Origin: Vulcaniibacterium tengchongense
GTDB taxonomy: Bacteria; Pseudomonadota; Gammaproteobacteria; Xanthomonadales; Xanthomonadaceae
Reading direction: 5' to 3'
DNA length: 64,000 nucleotides
Assembly: GCF_003814555.1 (NCBI RefSeq)
Contig: NZ_RKQN01000001.1
Span: forward strand, 372,001-436,000
The position numbers were made by a program, and so were the translations under genes. Numbering within the stretch: the stretch's first letter is position 1; every line of letters begins with the position of its first letter. Shown in pieces: positions 1 through 9,859 of the stretch. The notes beneath the pieces were generated by a model, which was not told the DNA's origin, made no database searches, and was given only the letters and a program-made list of their open reading frames with translations.

Positions 1-1059
1 CCGCAACGCCGCGACCGCGTCCCGCGCGGCCACACGCATCGCCGCGCGCGCGGCGGCGTCGCCGGCGATGCGCGCGCAGGCGGCGACGAACGCGGCCTCG
101 TCGCCCGGCGCGACCGGCGCGCCGTGCGCGTCGCGCAGGTACTCGCGCGCGGCGCCGTAGTCGAAGGCGACGGTGGGCACGCCGCAGGCCATCGCCTCGA
201 GCGTGACGTTGCCGAAGGTCTCGCTCAGGCTGGGGAACACGAACAGGTCGCCGCTGGCGAAGTGGCGCGCCAGCGCCTCGCCGCGCTGCACGCCGCAGAA
301 CACGAAGTCGGGGTTGTCGCGCTGCAGGCGCTCGCGCGCCGGGCCGTCGCCAACCCAGACGAAGCGCGCCTCCGGCCGCGCCGCCTGCAGCGCGCGGAAC
401 GCGCGCACCGCCAGTTCCAGGTTCTTTTCCGGCGCGATCCGGCCGACGTAGATCGCGACCAGCGCCTCGTCCTCCGCGCCCCACTGCCTGCGCAGCGCGG
501 CGTCGCGCCGGCGCGGGTCGAACAGCGCGGTGTCGACCGCCCGCGGCAGCCGCACCACATTGTCGAAGCGCTGCGCGCGCAGGAACTCGGCCAGCTCGCG
601 GGTCGGCACCAGGGTGGCGTCGGCGGCGTTGTGGAAGCGGCGCATCCAGGCCAGCGCCGTGGCGGCGAGGAAGCCCACGCCGTAGTCGCGCATGTACCGG
701 TCGAAGCGGGTGTGGAAGCCGGTGGCGGCGGGAATCCCCAGCTGCCGCGCCGCGCGCAGCGCGGACCAGCCGAGCGGGCCTTCGGTGGCGACGTAGATCG
801 CGTCGGGCCGGCGCGCGCGCCACAGCGCGCGCAACCGCCGCGTCGCCGGCAGGCCCACGCGCAGGCCGGGGTAGCGCGGCAACGGCGCGCCGCGCACCAG
901 CACGCAGTCGGCGTCGCCCGCATCGCGCTCGCCCTGGCGCGGCCGCACCAGTTGCACCTCGTGGCCGCGCGCGCGCAGGCCCGCTTCCAGGCCCTGCACG
1001 GTCAGGGCCACGCCGTTGATCTCCGGCGGATAGGTCTCGGTGACGATGGCGTAGCGCAT
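1..1059 (-). CDS. Glycosyltransferase family 4 (group 1), 3' end cut by window edge
   Basis: A retaining GT-B glycosyltransferase that would transfer a sugar from a nucleotide sugar to an unidentified acceptor in the cytoplasm or at the inner membrane. The reading frame starts at ATG 1059 (MRYAIVTETYPPEINGVA, the usual N-terminal strand and glycine loop of GT4 enzymes) and stays open for 353 codons to the left edge. Visible family signatures are YVGRIAPEKNLELAV, which opens the C-terminal Rossmann domain, and the nucleotide-sugar motif SLSETFGNVTLEAMACG with its EX7E-like acidic residues. It is closest in style to the MgtA/SqdX-like lipid or glycan transferases, but the acceptor cannot be read from sequence. 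It is transcribed divergently from opgD, 188 bp away. The C-terminus is missing only because the window ends. Confidence 0.9.
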   Translation of the reverse strand, partial: MRYAIVTETYPPEINGVALTVQGLEAGLRARGHEVQLVRPRQGERDAGDADCVLVRGAPLPRYPGLRVGLPATRRLRALWRARRPDAIYVATEGPLGWSALRAARQLGIPAATGFHTRFDRYMRDYGVGFLAATALAWMRRFHNAADATLVPTRELAEFLRAQRFDNVVRLPRAVDTALFDPRRRDAALRRQWGAEDEALVAIYVGRIAPEKNLELAVRAFRALQAARPEARFVWVGDGPARERLQRDNPDFVFCGVQRGEALARHFASGDLFVFPSLSETFGNVTLEAMACGVPTVAFDYGAAREYLRDAHGAPVAPGDEAAFVAACARIAGDAAARAAMRVAARDAVAALR

Positions 1060-1247
1060 GCCGCGGCGTTCCCCGGGTTTGCACGATCCTCGCGGCGGGC
1101 GATGAAGCGTCGGTGGCAGCGCGATGACGAACGCATGACGCGCGCTGAAAACGATTACGCGGGATCGCGCGTGCGAAAAAGCGGGCGATAGCGCGCCGGC
1201 GTTAACACTCGCGTTCATACAATCGCGACTTTGCTGTCATATCCGAG

Positions 1248-2762
1248 GTGCGCGTGCGACGTCGCGAAGTGCTGTTGGCCGGCTCGTCCTGGCCGCTGCT
1301 GGCGCTGTTCGGCGCGGCGCGGTCGCGCGCGTCCGCCGCGGCGCGGCCGTTCGCCGGCGCGGAGCACGTGGCCGATCGCGCGCGCGCGCTGGCGGCGCGG
1401 CCCTACCGGCCGCCCTCCGCGCGGTTGCCGGCCTGGCTGCAGCAGCTGAGCTACGACGAGTACCGCGACATCCGCTTCGATCCGGCGCGGGCGCTGTGGC
1501 GCGGGCGCGGCCTGCCGTTCCAGGCGCAGTTCTTCCACCGCGGCTATTTCTTCCGCGAGCGGGTGGAACTGTACGAAGCCGCCGACGGAACGGCCGTGCC
1601 GCTGCGCTACGCGCCGGCGCAGTTCGAGTTCGACGGCCTGCCGCGGCCGGGCGACGAGGACCTCGGCTACGCCGGCTTCCGCCTGCACGCGCCGCTCAAT
1701 CGCGCCGATCGCTACGACGAGCTCTGCGCGTTCCTCGGCGCGAGCTACTTCCGCGCCGTCGTCCGCGGCCTGGCCTACGGACTGTCCGCGCGCGGGCTGG
1801 CGTTGCGCACCGGCGACCCGGCCGGCGAAGAGTTCCCGGTGTTCCGCGCGTTCTGGCTGGAGCGGCCGGCGCCGGGCGCGGCCCAGGCGGTGGTGCACGC
1901 GCTGCTCGATGGGCCGAGCGCGGCCGGCGCGTTCCGCCTCGCGATCCGCCCGGGCGTGGAGACCACGTTCGACGTGAACGCGCGCCTGTTCCCGCGCGTG
2001 GAACTGCACGCGGTCGGCATCGCGCCGTTGACCAGCATGTTCCAGTTCGACGCCCACGACCGCGACGGCGTCGACGACTTCCGCGCCGCGGTGCACGATT
2101 CCGACGGCCTGGCCCTGCACACCGGCGCGGGCGAGCAGGTCTGGCGCCCGCTGCACAATCCTAGGACGCTGCAGGAAAGCGCCTTCGCCGGCCGCGCGCC
2201 GCGCGCGTTCGGCCTGATGCAGCGCAAGCGCGCCTTCGCCGACTACGCCGACAGCGAGGCCCAGTACGAGCGCCGCCCGAGCCTGTGGGTCGAGCCGCAG
2301 GGCGACTGGGGCGAGGGCGCGGTGCATCTGTTCGAGCTCCCGACCGCGGACGAATTCCACGACAACATCGTCGCGTTCTGGCGGCCGCGGGCCCCGCTTG
2401 CGGCCGGGCGCGAGCACCGCTTCGACTACCGCCTGCACTGGTGCGGCACGCACGCCTGGCGGCCGGAACTGGCGCGGGTGCGCGACACCCGCATCGGCGC
2501 CGGGTACCGGGGCACGCGGCGGGTGGTGATCGACTACGCCGGCGGCCGCCTGCCGCGCGAGGACGGCGCCGCGGTCCTCGCCGAAGTCGCCGCCGACCGC
2601 GGCCGCGCGCTGCACCCCGATGCCTACCCGCTGCGCGACGGCGGCTGGCGCCTGACCTTCGAACTCGATCCCGACGGCGCGCGCACGATCGAACTGCGCG
2701 CGCTCCTGCGCGACGCGGCCGGGCCGCTGAGCGAAACCTGGCTGTACCGGTGGACCGCATGA
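1248..2762 (+). CDS. opgD: Periplasmic glucan biosynthesis protein OpgD/MdoD
   Basis: Periplasmic protein of the MdoG/OpgD family, needed to shape osmoregulated periplasmic glucans made by OpgH. The 504-residue product begins with a twin-arginine type leader ([15 protein letters not shown], then a hydrophobic stretch), which favours OpgD over the Sec-exported OpgG. Family blocks such as [26 protein letters not shown] and [13 protein letters not shown] are plain, and the chain ends in the immunoglobulin-like C-terminal domain. The start is GTG 1248, with a GAGG-like site just upstream; GTG 1254 is an alternative. The stop overlaps the opgH start as ATGA, so the two genes are translationally coupled. 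OpgG remains possible because the paralogues are similar. Confidence 0.9.
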   Translation: MRVRRREVLLAGSSWPLLALFGAARSRASAAARPFAGAEHVADRARALAARPYRPPSARLPAWLQQLSYDEYRDIRFDPARALWRGRGLPFQAQFFHRGYFFRERVELYEAADGTAVPLRYAPAQFEFDGLPRPGDEDLGYAGFRLHAPLNRADRYDELCAFLGASYFRAVVRGLAYGLSARGLALRTGDPAGEEFPVFRAFWLERPAPGAAQAVVHALLDGPSAAGAFRLAIRPGVETTFDVNARLFPRVELHAVGIAPLTSMFQFDAHDRDGVDDFRAAVHDSDGLALHTGAGEQVWRPLHNPRTLQESAFAGRAPRAFGLMQRKRAFADYADSEAQYERRPSLWVEPQGDWGEGAVHLFELPTADEFHDNIVAFWRPRAPLAAGREHRFDYRLHWCGTHAWRPELARVRDTRIGAGYRGTRRVVIDYAGGRLPREDGAAVLAEVAADRGRALHPDAYPLRDGGWRLTFELDPDGARTIELRALLRDAAGPLSETWLYRWTA

Positions 2763-4666
2763 GCGTCATGACCGATTCCCTCGCCCTCGAACTGGCCCGC
2801 GCGGCCCCGTTGCTGCCGCCGGAGGCGCCGCTGGAGATGCCGATCCAGTCGCTCTCCGCCGGCCGCCTGCAGCGGCCGCGCCTGCCGACCACGCCTCGCG
2901 GCATGGCCTGGCGCCGGGCCGTCGTGATCGGCGGCGCCGGCCTGCTGACCCTGGTCGCCACGTACCAGATCTGGTGGGTGCTGCGCGGCGCCGGCACCGA
3001 CGTGCTCGAGACGATCCTGCTGCTGCTGTTCGTGGCGCTGTTCGCATGGATCGCGCAGGCCTTCGTCAGCGCGGTGGCCGGCTTCTTCGTCATCGCGACC
3101 CGCCGGCCGGGGCGGCTCGGCCTGGACAACGACGCGCCGCTGCCGGTCGTGCGCAGCCGCACCGCGCTGCTGATGCCGACCTACAACGAGGATCCGGAGC
3201 GGCTGATGGCCGGGTTGCAGGCGATCTACGAATCGCTGCGCGCGACCGGGCAGCTGGACCGCTTCGACTTCTTCGTGCTCAGCGACACCACCCGGCCGGA
3301 GGTCCGCGCCCAGGAGATCGACGCCTTCGCCCGCCTGCGCGAGCGCACCGGCGACCGCGAGCGCCTGTTCTACCGCCTGCGCCGGGACAACCGCGAGCGC
3401 AAGGCCGGCAACATCGCCGAGTGGGTGCGCCGTTTCGGCGCCGCCTACCCGCACATGCTGATCCTCGACGCCGACAGCCTGATGACCGGCGAGACCATCG
3501 TCCGCCTGGCCGGAGCGATGGAGCGGAACGGGGACGTCGCCCTGATCCAGACCCTGCCGCTGATCGTCAACGGCACCACCCTGTTCGCGCGCATGCAGCA
3601 GTTCGCCAGCCGCGTGTACGGGCCGGTGATCGCGCACGGCATCGCCTGGTGGCACGGCGCGGAGAGCAACTACTGGGGCCACAACGCGATCATCCGCACC
3701 CGCGCGTTCGCGCAGTGCGCCGGCCTGCCGGAACTGCGCGGCTTCAAGCCGTTCGGCGGCACCGTGCTCAGCCACGACTTCGTCGAGGCGGCGCTGCTGC
3801 GCCGCGGCGGCTGGGCGCTGCACATGGCGCCGAACCTCGCCGGCAGCTACGAGGAAGGGCCGCCGTCGCTGACCGACATGCTGGTGCGCGACCGCCGCTG
3901 GTGCCAGGGCAACCTGCAGCACGGCGCGGTGCTGCCGTCCAGGGGCCTGCACTGGGTCAGCCGCTGGCACCTGGCGATGGGCATCGGCCATTACTTCACC
4001 TCGCCGATGTGGGCGATGCTGATGCTGGTCGGCCTCGCCATCCCGCTGCAGAAGGCCGGCTTGGCCTGGCAAAGCCTGTCGGTGCCCGAGTTCTCGCCGA
4101 CCCGCTACTGGCGCGACCAGGACCCGGAGCGTTTCCTGTGGGTGTTCCTGATGACCATGGTGGTGCTGCTGGCGCCGAAGGTGCTCGGCTATCTCACGCT
4201 GTTCTTCGACCGCGCGGCGCGGCGCGGCTGCGGCGGCGCGCTGCGCGCGCTGGCGAGCATGGTGCTGGAGACGCTGCTGGCGGCGCTGATGGCGCCGATC
4301 ACCATGTACGTGCAGTCGCGCGGCCTGGCCGAGGTGCTGGCCGGCAAGGACTCGGGCTGGGACGCGCAGCGCCGCGACGACGGTACCCTGCCGCTGTCGG
4401 CGCTGGTGCGGCGCTACGGCGGCATGGGCGTGCTCGGCGCGGCGGCGGGCGCCGCGGCGTACCTGATCTCGCCCTCGCTGGCGGCGTGGATGGCGCCGGT
4501 GATCGCCGGCCTGGTGCTGGCCATCCCGATCGTGGCGATCACCTCCGCGCGCCCGCCGGGGCAGTGGCTGCAGCGGATCGGCGTGTTCCTGATCCCCGAG
4601 GAGCGCGACCCGCCGCCGATTCTCGCCCGCGCCACCGAACTGCGCCGCGCGGCCAAGGGCCAGTAG
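2759..4666 (+). CDS. opgH: Glucans biosynthesis glucosyltransferase H
   Basis: Inner-membrane GT2 enzyme that polymerises beta-linked glucose from UDP-glucose and moves the chain to the periplasm. The product is 635 residues, in the range of the shorter OpgH proteins of this family. Two membrane helices lie near residues 55-115, followed by the cytoplasmic GT-A domain, with TYNEDP, the DxD pair D237/D239 in ILDADS, the base-region D340 in LSHDF and the QxxRW-like motif RDRRWCQGN at about 378-386. Multiple C-terminal transmembrane helices follow. ATG 2759 was chosen because it overlaps the opgD stop; ATG 2768 is also in frame. The gene converges on ppx, with a GC-rich hairpin between them. Confidence 0.95.
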   Translation: MSVMTDSLALELARAAPLLPPEAPLEMPIQSLSAGRLQRPRLPTTPRGMAWRRAVVIGGAGLLTLVATYQIWWVLRGAGTDVLETILLLLFVALFAWIAQAFVSAVAGFFVIATRRPGRLGLDNDAPLPVVRSRTALLMPTYNEDPERLMAGLQAIYESLRATGQLDRFDFFVLSDTTRPEVRAQEIDAFARLRERTGDRERLFYRLRRDNRERKAGNIAEWVRRFGAAYPHMLILDADSLMTGETIVRLAGAMERNGDVALIQTLPLIVNGTTLFARMQQFASRVYGPVIAHGIAWWHGAESNYWGHNAIIRTRAFAQCAGLPELRGFKPFGGTVLSHDFVEAALLRRGGWALHMAPNLAGSYEEGPPSLTDMLVRDRRWCQGNLQHGAVLPSRGLHWVSRWHLAMGIGHYFTSPMWAMLMLVGLAIPLQKAGLAWQSLSVPEFSPTRYWRDQDPERFLWVFLMTMVVLLAPKVLGYLTLFFDRAARRGCGGALRALASMVLETLLAALMAPITMYVQSRGLAEVLAGKDSGWDAQRRDDGTLPLSALVRRYGGMGVLGAAAGAAAYLISPSLAAWMAPVIAGLVLAIPIVAITSARPPGQWLQRIGVFLIPEERDPPPILARATELRRAAKGQ

Positions 4667-4720
4667 CGCCCCTGGCCCTCCGCGCGGTGCGGGAGAGGCT
4701 GGCGCGGACAGGGCGATCGG

Positions 4721-4743
4721 GGCCCGGGGCGCGCCCCTGGGCC
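4721..4743. terminator. GC-rich hairpin between convergent opgH and ppx
   Basis: An imperfect inverted repeat (GGCCC-GGGGCG facing CGCCCC-TGGGCC) in the 94-bp gap between two converging genes. There is no T-tract, so it may be a Rho-independent terminator only in a weak sense, or an mRNA end-stabilising hairpin. Confidence 0.45.
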
Positions 4744-4760
4744 GCGGCGCGATGGCAGCG

Positions 4761-6290
4761 TCAGGCCAATTCGAACCCGAGCGCGATCCCCAGCCCGGCC
4801 ATGTCCTCCGGCTCGCCCTCGAGATCGGCGCGCAGCAGCGGGCGCGTCTCCAGCCAGCGCCGCGACAGCGTCAAGGTGAGCTGTGCGTCGTCGGCGCGTG
4901 CCTCCAGCTGCGGGATCGGGTCGGCTTCGTGCGCGCGGTGCAGCAGCACCGCCAGACGCAGCAGCGCCGCGAGCCGGCGCGCCGGGGTGAGCAGCCGGTC
5001 GGGCAGGGCGTCGAACGCGGATTTCGGGATGCCGCGGCGGTGCGTGCGCACCAGCGCGGCGAGGAAGCGCTGCTGCTGCTGGGAGAAGCCTGCGATGTCG
5101 GAGTGCTCGACGACGTAGGCGCCGTGCACGTGGTACTGGCTGTGCGCGATCGCCAGGCCGAGCTCGTGCAGGCGCGCGGCGCGGCGCAGCATCAGCCGGT
5201 CGTCGTCGTCGAGCTGCCAGCTGCGCGCGACCTGGTCGAACAGGCGCAGCGCGGTCGCCTCGACGCGCTGCGCCTGGTTCTCGTCGATGCCGTAGCGCTG
5301 CATCAGCGCGGCCACCGAGACGTCGCGCGGGTCGTCGGCGCCGCCGCGGCCGATCATGTCGTAGAGGATGCCCTCGCGCATCGCCGCCTTGCTGACCATC
5401 ATGCGGGTCAGGCCGAGCGCGTCGAACGCCGCCTCCAGGATCAGCACGCCGCCGGCGATCACCGGGCGGCGCTCGGCCGACAGCCCGGGCAGGTCGATCG
5501 CGTCGATGCGGTCGGCCTGCAGCAATCGGTCGCGCACCACCGGCAGCGCCTCGGCGGTGACCGCGCCCTTGGTCAGCTTCATCGCCGCGCAGATCTCGCC
5601 GATCGCCTTGTTGGTGCCGGACGAGCCCAGCGCCTCGTGCCAGCCCAGGCTGCGGTAGGTGGCGGCGAACTGCTGGAACTCGGCGGTGACCTCGGTCAGC
5701 GCCGCGCGCCATTTCTTCTTCGACAGCTTGCCGTTGTCGAAGAAGCGCCGGGTGGTGGCGATGCAGCCGACCTGCAGGCTCTCGCGCTCCAGCGCCTCGA
5801 AGCCGGTGCCGATGATGCATTCGGTCGAGCCGCCGCCGATGTCGATGACCAGGCGCCGCTCGCCCGGCTTGGACGGCTGCGCATGGGCCACGCCCAGGTA
5901 GATCAGGCGCGCCTCCTCGCGGCCGGACACCACCTCGATGGCGTGGCCGAGCGCGGCCTCCGCCGGGACCAGGAACGCCTGCGGGTCCGCCAGGCGGCGC
6001 ACGGTGTTGGTCGCGATCGCGCGCACGCGCTGCGGCGGCACGTCGCGGATGCGCTGGCCGAAGCGCGCCAGGCAGTCGAGCGCGCGTTGGCGCGCCTCCG
6101 GCGCCAGGCCGCCCTTGCGGTCCAGGCCTTCGGCCATGCGCACGGTCTCGCGCAACCGGTCGACGATGCGCAGTTGGCCGAGCACGTAGCGCGCGACCAC
6201 CATGTGGAAGCTGTTGGAACCGATGTCGACGGCGGCCAGCAGGTCGCCGTCGACGAGCGGCAGCCTGCCGGTGGGGAAGGCGTCAGTCAT
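4761..6290 (-). CDS. ppx: Exopolyphosphatase, Ppx/GppA family
   Basis: Releases orthophosphate from the ends of inorganic polyphosphate, opposing Ppk1 in the cytoplasm. The 509-residue product has the actin-like ATPase fold: AAVDIGSNSFHMVVAR near residue 20 (phosphate 1), a glutamate in SGREEARLIYLG typical of the catalytic site, and VIDIGGGSTECIIG (phosphate 2). The C-terminal half carries an HD-like helical region (RRAARLHELGLAIAHSQYHVHGA shows the motif in outline). ATG 6290 is preferred over an upstream TTG at 6299. It lies 74 bp downstream of ppk1, completing a phoB-phoR-ppk1-ppx order. GppA (pppGpp phosphatase) shares this family and cannot be excluded, but the ppk1 neighbour and the length favour Ppx. 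Confidence 0.93.
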   Translation of the reverse strand: MTDAFPTGRLPLVDGDLLAAVDIGSNSFHMVVARYVLGQLRIVDRLRETVRMAEGLDRKGGLAPEARQRALDCLARFGQRIRDVPPQRVRAIATNTVRRLADPQAFLVPAEAALGHAIEVVSGREEARLIYLGVAHAQPSKPGERRLVIDIGGGSTECIIGTGFEALERESLQVGCIATTRRFFDNGKLSKKKWRAALTEVTAEFQQFAATYRSLGWHEALGSSGTNKAIGEICAAMKLTKGAVTAEALPVVRDRLLQADRIDAIDLPGLSAERRPVIAGGVLILEAAFDALGLTRMMVSKAAMREGILYDMIGRGGADDPRDVSVAALMQRYGIDENQAQRVEATALRLFDQVARSWQLDDDDRLMLRRAARLHELGLAIAHSQYHVHGAYVVEHSDIAGFSQQQQRFLAALVRTHRRGIPKSAFDALPDRLLTPARRLAALLRLAVLLHRAHEADPIPQLEARADDAQLTLTLSRRWLETRPLLRADLEGEPEDMAGLGIALGFELA

Positions 6291-6364
6291 GGGGCGCAAT
6301 CATCCCCGTTCAGGCGCCGTCGCGTCCATCGCTCCGATCACAGGTACGCCGTCGCAGGTGCCGG

Positions 6365-8455
6365 TCAGCCGCAGATCTGCGACAGCAGCGTGGCCTGCGC
6401 CGAATGCGGCGGCTCGTCCGCCTGCGGGGCCAGGCGCTCGTAGCTGCCGTCGGCACGCAGCGCCCACGCGGTGCAGTTGTCGGCCAGGTAATTGGCCAGC
6501 GCCTCGTCGTAGACGCGGCGGGCCAGCTCCGGGTCGAGGACCGGGAAGCCGGTCTCGATCCGCCGCAGCAGGTTGCGCTCCAGCCAGTCGGCGCTGGAGC
6601 AGAACAGGTCGGGCGCGCCGTCGTTGGCGAACCAGTACACGCGATGGTGCTCGAGGAAGCGGCCGACGATGGAGCGCACGCGGATGTTCTCGGACACGCC
6701 GGGAATGCCCGGGCGCAGGGTGCAGGCGCCGCGCACGATCAGATCGATCCTCACCCCGGCCTGGGACGCCTGGTACAGCGCCCGCACCACCTGCGGTTCG
6801 TTCAGCGCGTTCATCTTGGCGATGATCCGCGCCGGCTTGCCCGCCCTGGCGTGCTTGGTCTCGCGGTCGATGCGCTTGAGCACGCCAGCGTGCAGGGTGA
6901 ACGGCGACTGCAGCAGGCGCTTGAGCTTGATCGCCGGCGCCAGGCCCGACAGTTGCTGGAAGATCTGGTGCACGTCGTTGCCGATGTCCGGGTCGGCGGT
7001 GATCAGGCCGAAGTCGGTGTACACCCGGGCCGTGCCGCTGTGGTAGTTGCCGGTGCCCAGGTGCACGTAGCGGCGCAGCTGCCGGCCCTCGCGGCGGACG
7101 ATCAGCAGCATCTTGGCGTGGGTCTTGTAGCCGACCACGCCGTACACCACCTGCACGCCGGCGTCCTGCAGGCGGTCGGCGAGGCCGAGGTTGGCCTCCT
7201 CGTCGAAACGCGCGCGCAGTTCCACCACCACGGTCACGTCCTTGCCGTTGCGCGCCGCCTGCACCAGGTGGTCGACGATCGGCGAGTCCTTGCCGGTGCG
7301 GTACAGCGTCTGCTTGATCGCCAGCACGTTCGGGTCCTCGGCGGCCTGCTTGAGCAGCTCCAGCACCGGCGTGAACGCCTCGAACGGATGGTGCAGCAGC
7401 ACGTCGCCGGCGGCGACGCGCTCGAACATGCCCTCGACGCCGGGCAGCAGGCGCGGCTGGAACGGCGGGAACTTCAGCTCCGGCCGCTGCACCAGGTCGT
7501 AGACCTGGATCACCCGGTTGAGGTTGACCGGGCCGTTGATCCGGTACACCGCGTTCTCGCCCAGGTCGAAGTTCTCCAGCAGCGTGCGCACGATCTCGTC
7601 GGGGCATTGCTCGGCGATCTCCAGCCGCACCGCGCGCAGGTAGCCGCGCCCGACCAGCTCGTCGCGCAGCGCCAGGGCCAGGTTCTCGACCTCGTCCTCG
7701 TCGACGATCAGCTCGGAGTTGCGGGTCACGCGGAACTGGTACGCGCCCTTGACCTGCATGCCGGGGAACAGGTCGTCGACGAACGCCGACAGCACCGCCG
7801 ACAGGAACACGAAGTCGTGCGCGCCGCCGGACACTTCCTCCGGGATCTGGATGATGCGCGGCAGCGAGCGCGGCGCGCGCACGACCGCCAGGTGCCCCTC
7901 GCGGCCGAACGCGTCCTTGCCCTTGAGCACGACGACGATGTTCAGCGACTTGTTGAGGATCTTCGGGAACGGATGCGCCGGGTCCAGGCCGAGCGGCGAC
8001 AGCACCGGCATGATCTCGTCGCGGAAGTAGTCGCGCAGCCAGCGGGTCTGCTTCTCGTCCCAGGCGTCGCGGCCGAGCACGCGCACGCCGGCTTCCCACA
8101 GCGCCGGGCGCAGCACCCGGTTCCAGCATTCGTACTGGGCCTGGACCAGCTCGGCGGCGCGCTCGTGGATGCGCGCGAGCACCGTCGCCGGCGAAAGCCC
8201 GTCCGGGCCGGGCGCGAAGCCCAGGTCCTGGGCGTGGCGCAGGGTGCCGGCGCGGATCTCGAAGAACTCGTCGAGGTTGGTGCAGGAGATGCACAGGTAG
8301 CGCAGGCGTTCCAGCAGCGGCACCTGCGGGTCCTGCGCCTGGGCCAGGACGCGGAAGTTGAAGTCCAGCTGCGACAGCTCGCGGTTGAAATACAGCGCGG
8401 GATCGCGCAGCGGATCGGAGGAGTCGAGGAAGGACGGCTCGGCGGCGGCGTTCAT
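6365..8455 (-). CDS. ppk1: Polyphosphate kinase 1
   Basis: Reversibly transfers the terminal phosphate of ATP to inorganic polyphosphate. The 696-residue product has the full PPK1 architecture: helical N-domain with LSQLDFNFRVL and CTNLDEFFEIRAG, head domain, and two phospholipase-D-like C-terminal domains. The autophosphorylated histidine of the family matches H446 in GYKTHAKML, and the second active-site histidine matches H603 in VGRFLEHHRVYWF. HLGTGNYHSGTARVYTDFG at 465-483 is the conserved block between them. ATG 8455 overlaps the phoR stop (ATGA), so Ppk1 synthesis is coupled to the phosphate sensor. This predicts that polyphosphate formation responds to phosphate supply. Confidence 0.97.
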   Translation of the reverse strand: MNAAAEPSFLDSSDPLRDPALYFNRELSQLDFNFRVLAQAQDPQVPLLERLRYLCISCTNLDEFFEIRAGTLRHAQDLGFAPGPDGLSPATVLARIHERAAELVQAQYECWNRVLRPALWEAGVRVLGRDAWDEKQTRWLRDYFRDEIMPVLSPLGLDPAHPFPKILNKSLNIVVVLKGKDAFGREGHLAVVRAPRSLPRIIQIPEEVSGGAHDFVFLSAVLSAFVDDLFPGMQVKGAYQFRVTRNSELIVDEDEVENLALALRDELVGRGYLRAVRLEIAEQCPDEIVRTLLENFDLGENAVYRINGPVNLNRVIQVYDLVQRPELKFPPFQPRLLPGVEGMFERVAAGDVLLHHPFEAFTPVLELLKQAAEDPNVLAIKQTLYRTGKDSPIVDHLVQAARNGKDVTVVVELRARFDEEANLGLADRLQDAGVQVVYGVVGYKTHAKMLLIVRREGRQLRRYVHLGTGNYHSGTARVYTDFGLITADPDIGNDVHQIFQQLSGLAPAIKLKRLLQSPFTLHAGVLKRIDRETKHARAGKPARIIAKMNALNEPQVVRALYQASQAGVRIDLIVRGACTLRPGIPGVSENIRVRSIVGRFLEHHRVYWFANDGAPDLFCSSADWLERNLLRRIETGFPVLDPELARRVYDEALANYLADNCTAWALRADGSYERLAPQADEPPHSAQATLLSQICG

Positions 8456-9786
8456 GGCAGGGCTTCGGCAGGTGACAGCGCGAACTCGTCGCGCGGGCGC
8501 ACGCGTTCGGCGCCGAAATGGCAGGAGAAGGTGCTGCCGCGGCCGACCTCGCTGGCGATGCCGAGCCGCGCCTGGTGCAGGTTCAGCACGTGCTTGACGA
8601 TCGACAGGCCCAGGCCGGTGCCGCCGCTCTCGCGCGAGCGGCTGTTGGACACGCGGTAGAAGCGCTCGGTGATGCGCGGCAGGTGCGCGGCGGGAATGCC
8701 GTAGCCGCTGTCGGCGACCTCCAGCGCCGCGCCGCCGCCGGGCTCGCGATGGAAGCGGATCCGGATCGAGCCGCCGGCCGGCGTGTAGCGCACCGCGTTG
8801 CTGACCAGGTTGGAGAACGCGCTGTGCAGTTCCTTGTTCGAGCCCCACAGGTCGACGCCGGCGCTGTCCTCGACCGCGATCTCGTGCCGGCCCTGGCTCA
8901 GCGCCTGCGCCTCGCGCCGCAGCGTCGCCAGCATCGGCGCCATCGCCACGGTCTCCTCGGGCAGGCTGTCCTGCGATTCCAGCCGCGACAGGGTCAGCAG
9001 GTCCTCGACCAGCTGGGTCATCCGCTGCGACTGGCGCTGCATCTCGGCCAGCATCGGCGCCCAGTCCGGGTGTTCTTCCGGATCGAGCATGTCGAGATAG
9101 CCGTGCACCACGGTCAGCGGCGTGCGCAGCTCGTGCGAGACGTTGGCGACGAAGTCGCGGCGCATCTGTTCCAGGTGTAGCAGGCGGCTGACGTCGCGCG
9201 CGATCAGCAGCCACAGGTTCTCGGAATAGGGGATCAGGCGCAGGCTCAGCGTCGCGCCCGGGGTCCACGGCGAGGCCACCTCCAGCGCCTCGGCGTTGCG
9301 CCCCGCGGCCAGCCAGTGCGACAGGGTCAGCGGCTGCAGGCGCTGCGCCAGCGGCGCGCCGAGGTCGCGCGGGTAGCGCAGGCCGAACAGGGTGGCCGCC
9401 GCTTCGTTGAACCACTGGATGCGCTGGCTGTTGCGCTCGACCACCACGATCGCGTCGGGCAGGGCCGCCGCGGCGGCGCGGTAGGCGCGCAGCATCTCGA
9501 TCAGCCGCTTCTTGCGCGCGCGCATTTCCGACTGGCTGCGGTAGAGCAGGCGATCGAGCTCGTTCCAGACGCCCTCGCTGCGCGGCGGGGCGAGGCGCTG
9601 GCGCGCGGTCAGGCGCAGCAGCACCCGGCGCAGGCGCCAGTAGTGCCAGGCCACCACGCCGAGCGCGGCGAGGGTGATCGCCGGCCACGGCCGGCCGATC
9701 GCCAGCCCGAGCGCGGCCGACGCCAACAGGATCAGGACCAGCTGGCCGAGGGTGCGGAACCAGGCGGAGCGCGCGCGCGGGGGCAT
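8452..9786 (-). CDS. phoR: Phosphate regulon sensor histidine kinase PhoR
   Basis: Membrane sensor kinase that phosphorylates PhoB under phosphate limitation. From ATG 9786 the product is 444 residues: two short N-terminal membrane helices at about 10-48, a linker, a PAS domain around 105-195 (AAAALPDAIVVVERNSQRI), the dimerisation/phosphoacceptor helix with H218 in FVANVSHELRTPL, and the ATPase domain with N-box, GYGIPAAHLPRI and GTGLGLSIVKHV. An in-frame start further upstream (9897) would add residues translated through the end of phoB and is unlikely. A 73-bp gap containing an 11-bp hairpin separates it from phoB. Confidence 0.95.
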   Translation of the reverse strand: MPPRARSAWFRTLGQLVLILLASAALGLAIGRPWPAITLAALGVVAWHYWRLRRVLLRLTARQRLAPPRSEGVWNELDRLLYRSQSEMRARKKRLIEMLRAYRAAAAALPDAIVVVERNSQRIQWFNEAAATLFGLRYPRDLGAPLAQRLQPLTLSHWLAAGRNAEALEVASPWTPGATLSLRLIPYSENLWLLIARDVSRLLHLEQMRRDFVANVSHELRTPLTVVHGYLDMLDPEEHPDWAPMLAEMQRQSQRMTQLVEDLLTLSRLESQDSLPEETVAMAPMLATLRREAQALSQGRHEIAVEDSAGVDLWGSNKELHSAFSNLVSNAVRYTPAGGSIRIRFHREPGGGAALEVADSGYGIPAAHLPRITERFYRVSNSRSRESGGTGLGLSIVKHVLNLHQARLGIASEVGRGSTFSCHFGAERVRPRDEFALSPAEALP

Positions 9787-9806
9787 GATCAGTAAAGAGT
9801 GGAGAG

Positions 9807-9840
9807 GAACGGGGAGCGAGTCAAAGCCGGCTCCCCGTTC
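9807..9840 (-). promoter_or_regulatory. Hairpin between phoB and phoR
   Basis: An 11-bp perfect inverted repeat, GAACGGGGAGC at 9807-9817 and its complement at 9830-9840, with a 12-nt loop. It ends 20 bp before the phoR start codon and has no T-tract. It may lower readthrough or translation so that PhoB is made in excess of PhoR, or protect the upstream message. Confidence 0.5.
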
Positions 9841-9859
9841 GACGCTCTCCACCCGCCCC

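Noticed and set aside
1201-1216. GTTAAC-containing sequence before opgD as a XylR box
   Set aside because: The motif lacks the second TAACA arm and has no link to xylan genes.
2974-5118. A 714-codon plus-strand frame over opgH and into ppx
   Set aside because: Out of frame with opgH, Arg/Ala-rich, and has no recognisable domain.
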